Assembly (NCBI GenBank): GCA_015658585.1
Contig: DQOP01000106.1
Location: 1-9,189, forward strand
DNA: 9,189 bases
Direction of reading: 5' to 3'
Origin: Candidatus Poseidoniales archaeon
GTDB lineage: Archaea; Thermoplasmatota; Poseidoniia; MGIII; CG-Epi1
The notes below the pieces were generated by a model. That model saw only the letters and a program-made list of their open reading frames with translations. It made no database searches and was not told the origin of the DNA. Position numbers and translations under genes: made by a program. Positions 6,071 to 9,189 of this stretch are shown one piece after another. Every line of letters starts with the position of its first letter. The first letter of the stretch is position 1.

Positions 6071-6837
6071 GTCCTTCGGATGTTCCTGAAGAAGGTGAAT
6101 ACATAATTGGGCGTGTTGTTGAAGTAAAAGATTTTGGCGCCAATATAGACCTCCTTGAATTTCCTGAACACCGAGCTTTCGTACACATATCAGAAGTCGC
6201 TTCAGGCTGGGTCAAATATATCCGGGATTTTATTCGTGAAGGCCAGATGATCGTAGCTAGGGTCACCAAGGTAAAGAAAGGTAGCAACATAGTGGACGCA
6301 TCGGTACGCCAAGTCTCAGGACATAGAAAACAGGAAAGAATCCGTGCCTGGAAGAACGAGCAAAAAGCATCGAAACTTCTGGAATTGGTCTCTAAGAAAT
6401 CCAAGATTAAAATTGCAGATCTTGAAAGTGAGATACGGGGTATGCATGATACTTATGGTAGTTTGTATCTAGCTTTTGAGGCTGTGGTGATTGACACCGC
6501 TTCTTTCAAGAAGAAATGGGAGGGCAAATGGCTCTCTGATTTTATTGAAGTCGCAATAGATAACATAACTCCGCCCCATGTTTCGATTGGGGGCATGTTG
6601 GATTTGGTCTCATATGATGTAAAGGGTGCTGAAAAGATAAGAAAGGCCCTGATGAAACCAAAGGCAGTTAATGATGACACTACTCTGAAGATAACCTCGA
6701 ATGGTTCACCTTCATATCGGATTTCTATAAAAGCCCCTAATTACAAACAAGCTGAAGATGAACTTAAAAAAGCAGTTGATCTGGTTCTGACTACACTAAA
6801 GTCTGAAGGTGGAATCGGCTCTTTTGAGAGGTCATGA
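6067..6837 (+). CDS. Translation initiation factor aIF2 subunit alpha
   Basis: This is the alpha subunit of the heterotrimeric factor that carries GTP and initiator Met-tRNA to the small ribosomal subunit. The 256-residue protein has the three expected domains. An S1/OB fold lies at about 11-84 with GRVVEVKDFGA and the very conserved AFVHISEVASGWVKYIRD at 37-54. A helical domain follows at about 88-172, then a C-terminal alpha/beta domain that contacts gamma, with VSIGGMLDLVSYDVKGAEKI at 172-191 and YRISIKAPNYKQAEDELK at 217-234. Length is slightly short but within the archaeal range. The GTG start overlaps the S27e stop by 4 bases (GTGA) and follows a GGAGGA site 6 bases upstream. The end overlaps Nop10. 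The S27e-aIF2alpha-Nop10 order is the usual one in euryarchaea and confirms the call. Confidence 0.96.
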   Translation: MSPSDVPEEGEYIIGRVVEVKDFGANIDLLEFPEHRAFVHISEVASGWVKYIRDFIREGQMIVARVTKVKKGSNIVDASVRQVSGHRKQERIRAWKNEQKASKLLELVSKKSKIKIADLESEIRGMHDTYGSLYLAFEAVVIDTASFKKKWEGKWLSDFIEVAIDNITPPHVSIGGMLDLVSYDVKGAEKIRKALMKPKAVNDDTTLKITSNGSPSYRISIKAPNYKQAEDELKKAVDLVLTTLKSEGGIGSFERS

Positions 6838-6992
6838 TGAGGACTTTAATTTTTCAATGCAGTTCATGCGGGATGTATACGATGTCTAGACATTGCCCTA
6901 AATGTTCGAAAGATACTTCTAATCCACTACCTCCTCGCTTTTCTCCACAGGATAAATATGGAAAGTACCGTCGAATGCTGGGGGAGAAGTAA
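6837..6992 (+). CDS. nop10: H/ACA ribonucleoprotein core protein Nop10
   Basis: Nop10 is a core subunit of archaeal H/ACA RNPs, which pseudouridylate rRNA, and it braces the catalytic subunit Cbf5. This 51-residue protein is the normal size. It has an N-terminal zinc ribbon with cysteines at 8, 11, 20 and 23 (QCSSCG and HCPKCS) and the conserved PPRFSPQDKYGKYRR segment that contacts Cbf5 and RNA. ATG at 6837 is preferred over the adjacent ATG at 6834. It gives the family's M-R start, it has GAGG (6828-6831) at a 5-base spacing, and it forms a TGATG overlap with aIF2-alpha. The complete ribbon contrasts with L44e and S27e in the same operon. The stop overlaps PAC2 as TAATG. Confidence 0.95.
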   Translation: MRTLIFQCSSCGMYTMSRHCPKCSKDTSNPLPPRFSPQDKYGKYRRMLGEK

Positions 6993-7750
6993 TGGGCTTT
7001 ACAGAAATAGTTAAAACAGAAGAAGTCCAGTTGGAGAATGCAATCCTCCTAGAGGGACTTCCAGGTGTGGGCAATGTTGGGAAACTGGCAGCTACACACC
7101 TTATTGAGGAATTAAATGCCAAAAAGTGTATAGAGGTATATTCTTCATATTTTCCACCTCAGGTATTGATTGATGACGACGGAATCGTCAAGTTAGTTAA
7201 CAATGAATTGTATTACTACCATGGAAAAGGCAAGACAAGAGACCTACTTTTCCTAGTCGGTGAATACCAAGGGATGGATTCTTCAGGTCAATATGATTTA
7301 TGCATTAAACTCATCGAATTAGTAAAACAGATGGGAGTTACTACAATTTACACATTGGGAGGGTATGGCCTTGGTAAATTAGTTCCAGATCCTCGAGTTC
7401 TTGGTGCAGCAACTTCCGATGAGATTGTAAAGTTGTTCAAAGGTGCTGGAGTGGAGTTTATTGATGGTGAACCAGGGGCCGGAATTGTTGGTGCTTCAGG
7501 TCTACTTCTCGGTTTAGGTAAGCTTCAGGGCATTCATGGTGGTTGTTTGATGGGTGAAACTAGTGGTTACATGGTCGATCCTAAATCAGCTAGTGCGGTT
7601 TTGAAATCACTCCAAAAGTTGCTGAACATAAAAATTGACCTGTCGGAACTTGAAGAACGAGCTAAGCAGTTTGATTCAATAACCAATCAGCTTAAGGAAA
7701 TGGATACTGGTGAATCAGAAGACCGACCCGATGTTAACTATATAGGATAA
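6992..7750 (+). CDS. PAC2-family protein (putative proteasome assembly chaperone)
   Basis: This is a 252-residue member of the PAC2 family, which in archaea includes Pba-type proteins implicated in proteasome assembly or binding. The N-terminal motif LLEGLPGVGNVGKLA at 19-33 is diagnostic. It is followed by SSYFPPQVLIDDDG, LLFLVGEYQ, a TLGGYGLG turn, EPGAGIVGASGLLLGLG and GGCLMGETSGYMVDP, all in family order. The C terminus is a charged helix with ELEERAKQFDSITNQLKEM, likely coiled-coil, and a tail ending VNYIG, like the YIG-type ends of archaeal homologues. That tail does not exactly match the HbYX motif used to dock onto the 20S proteasome, so docking is uncertain. The ATG overlaps the Nop10 stop by one base. 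GGAG at 6983-6986 lies 5 bases upstream. This is the usual neighbour of Nop10 in euryarchaea and the last gene of the operon. Confidence 0.9.
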   Translation: MGFTEIVKTEEVQLENAILLEGLPGVGNVGKLAATHLIEELNAKKCIEVYSSYFPPQVLIDDDGIVKLVNNELYYYHGKGKTRDLLFLVGEYQGMDSSGQYDLCIKLIELVKQMGVTTIYTLGGYGLGKLVPDPRVLGAATSDEIVKLFKGAGVEFIDGEPGAGIVGASGLLLGLGKLQGIHGGCLMGETSGYMVDPKSASAVLKSLQKLLNIKIDLSELEERAKQFDSITNQLKEMDTGESEDRPDVNYIG

Positions 7751-9189
7751 TCAGACTGAATTCCGACTCTGTAGATTGAATAACACTAGCCCGTCTTTGG
7801 CATCGACGCCTGCTAATTCCTGATGTTCATATCCTAAATTTTCAGAACCGCCTCTCCGATCAAGGAAATAGGCATAACTGCCTGCGGCCCCAACGTCAAT
7901 ATTATCTGAATAATCATTGGGATTTAGGTTTCCTTGACTTAGGTCTGATACAATGTTAATTAAGTTTAGGCTTCCGAAATTTATAATAGAGGTTGGAGAA
8001 GCCAGACTCTGTTTGGAAATCAGATTCTGTCCTAATAGAAGAGTTACTTGTGAATAGTCAATATTCTTGCTCTGATCATTGACGGCCCAGTCGGAAACCT
8101 CATCAAAGTCAGTCATAACTTCCTCTGCCGAGCACACGGTCAGGGGTTCGGGAATATCATCCATTGTCATTATAGGGTTGTCAATAGAATTCACGTTTCC
8201 AGATATGTCGGTTCGAGTGTAAGTCATAATCCAACCATCGATGTTTTGATCCTGTTCATTGCTGTGAGCCATCGTAAAGTTCCATTTCCCTCCATTTCTG
8301 GCGGTGTAATTCGCTTCCACGATGAATGCAGGCCTGTTCTTTGCGTTTTGATCCCTCAGGTAACTGTCAAACTCTGAGATATCTTCTTTTCCTTTCTGAA
8401 TTCCGGTTTGCAATGTGAAATTTGAGTCTATTCCACATTCATATCCCCAACTTCCATTCCCAATTGCCGGCGCTCTATCTGTCCAGTTCTTGAATTCTCC
8501 TGTTTTCTGAATTGAGTCAGTCTTGTATGCCGTTGTTGGAACATCGGTGTAGCCTTCATTGATCTGTTTTGTTATTCCCTTATATTCCATGCTTATAGAA
8601 TATAATTTCCCACCTGATGAAGAACCAGCATCAGAGTATAGGCTCATCTCGAATTTTAGAGGAAGACTGCTTATTTCCGACATATAAAAATGAAACGAAT
8701 ATTGATACTGATACTCATATCCTAGAATCGGGTTTGGTATTTGATATGAGGTTTCTATTTCGAGTAAAACAGTCTGTTCCCCGTCTATTTTCCCACCATT
8801 TTCCACTTTCCAGTTGAATTCTATTCCACCTTCATTAACTGTTCCGGTATCTCCTTCTCTAAGTGTTTTACCGATATACGCGTTTCCATGGGGCAACAAT
8901 CCGGTACTACTGTCACGCGGTACCCAGTCAGTTGCACTTTGCCAGTACCAGTGGTCCCCAATCCCTGTAGCTGAGTAGGATGCGTTCGATTCAATTTCGG
9001 ACCTTATGATTTCCAAGGATGCAATGTCCACGAATTGGTGTTGAAAAATCATTATTTGGCCATTTCTGAGTTCAGCCGGATTCTCACCTTCTTCAGTGAT
9101 CGTACCATCAATTTTATCCAGTCTTTGTTCCAAATACTTCTTGAATACGCTACGCATATCGCCGTAACCATCCATAGCTTGTGTACTAG
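7751..9189 (-). CDS. Large extracytoplasmic glycoprotein-like protein, function unknown (N terminus missing)
   Basis: This long minus-strand frame has at least 474 residues after an internal Met at 9175. The frame stays open to the window edge at 9189, so the true start, and any signal peptide or membrane anchor, is probably outside. I do not recognise the family. The visible part is rich in Tyr, Trp, Asn, Ser and Gly and is mostly beta-like, with aromatic clusters such as GDHWYWQ and YEYQYQYSFHFYMSE. It carries six N-x-S/T sequons (for example NAS, NWT, NGS, NFT, NYT), typical of an archaeal surface glycoprotein. There are only two cysteines. Unlike the two proteins at the left of the window it has no PGF tail; it ends in LVLFNLQSRNSV with no C-terminal hydrophobic anchor. 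Anchoring, if any, must be N-terminal. Its stop abuts the convergent PAC2 stop. Confidence 0.75.
   Translation of the reverse strand, partial: STQAMDGYGDMRSVFKKYLEQRLDKIDGTITEEGENPAELRNGQIMIFQHQFVDIASLEIIRSEIESNASYSATGIGDHWYWQSATDWVPRDSSTGLLPHGNAYIGKTLREGDTGTVNEGGIEFNWKVENGGKIDGEQTVLLEIETSYQIPNPILGYEYQYQYSFHFYMSEISSLPLKFEMSLYSDAGSSSGGKLYSISMEYKGITKQINEGYTDVPTTAYKTDSIQKTGEFKNWTDRAPAIGNGSWGYECGIDSNFTLQTGIQKGKEDISEFDSYLRDQNAKNRPAFIVEANYTARNGGKWNFTMAHSNEQDQNIDGWIMTYTRTDISGNVNSIDNPIMTMDDIPEPLTVCSAEEVMTDFDEVSDWAVNDQSKNIDYSQVTLLLGQNLISKQSLASPTSIINFGSLNLINIVSDLSQGNLNPNDYSDNIDVGAAGSYAYFLDRRGGSENLGYEHQELAGVDAKDGLVLFNLQSRNSV

Noticed and set aside
5944..6404. Minus-strand open frames opposite S27e and aIF2-alpha
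   Set aside because: Both strands cannot reasonably code here, and the forward frames have diagnostic motifs and conserved gene order.
6834..6836. ATG one codon upstream as the Nop10 start
   Set aside because: It is only 2 bases from the GAGG site and adds an extra Met; ATG at 6837 has the normal 5-base spacing and family-like M-R start.
8617..8817. Short forward frame within the minus-strand secreted protein
   Set aside because: No ribosome binding site or recognisable motif; it is explained by the long open frame on the other strand.

Overview
This window is almost certainly from an archaeon, and most likely a euryarchaeon. The strongest evidence is the run 5613-7750: ribosomal proteins L44e and S27e, the alpha subunit of initiation factor aIF2, the H/ACA RNP protein Nop10 and a PAC2-family protein. 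This order is characteristic of euryarchaeal genomes. Further support comes from archaeal Tsr3, a geranylgeranyl-reductase-type flavoprotein of the archaeal lipid pathway, two surface proteins with PGF-CTERM-like tails, and several TATA-like boxes placed for leaderless mRNAs. The PGF-CTERM tails on Ig-like repeat proteins in a compact, moderately AT-rich genome would fit a marine Thermoplasmatota lineage (Poseidoniia/MGII-like). That placement is inference only.

Layout. (1) 2-2692: two tandem, same-strand genes for secreted repeat proteins with PGF-type C-terminal sorting signals. The first is cut by the window edge, and the two share a homologous last repeat and tail. (2) 2740-3994: nadC (NAD biosynthesis) overlapping tsr3 (aminocarboxypropyl modification of small-subunit rRNA). 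(3) 4032-4337: a 101-residue orphan with a textbook leaderless promoter. (4) 4375-5547: a geranylgeranyl-reductase-family flavoprotein, apparently leaderless with a GTG start. (5) 5613-7750: the translation/RNP operon L44e, S27e, aIF2-alpha, Nop10, PAC2. From S27e onward it is joined by 1-4 base overlaps and mostly good Shine-Dalgarno sequences. (6) 7751-9189, minus strand: a large glycoprotein-like extracytoplasmic protein of unknown function, incomplete at its N terminus. Its stop codon abuts the PAC2 stop with no base between.

The most striking observation is in the ribosomal operon. L44e has lost three of four zinc-ribbon cysteines and S27e has lost all four, while both remain in frame and otherwise well conserved. 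Two genes downstream, Nop10 keeps its complete CxxC...CxxC ribbon. This looks like real, selective loss of zinc from two adjacent ribosomal proteins rather than sequence error. No mobile element, CRISPR array, tRNA or rRNA was seen, and no gene-free stretch exceeds 66 bases.
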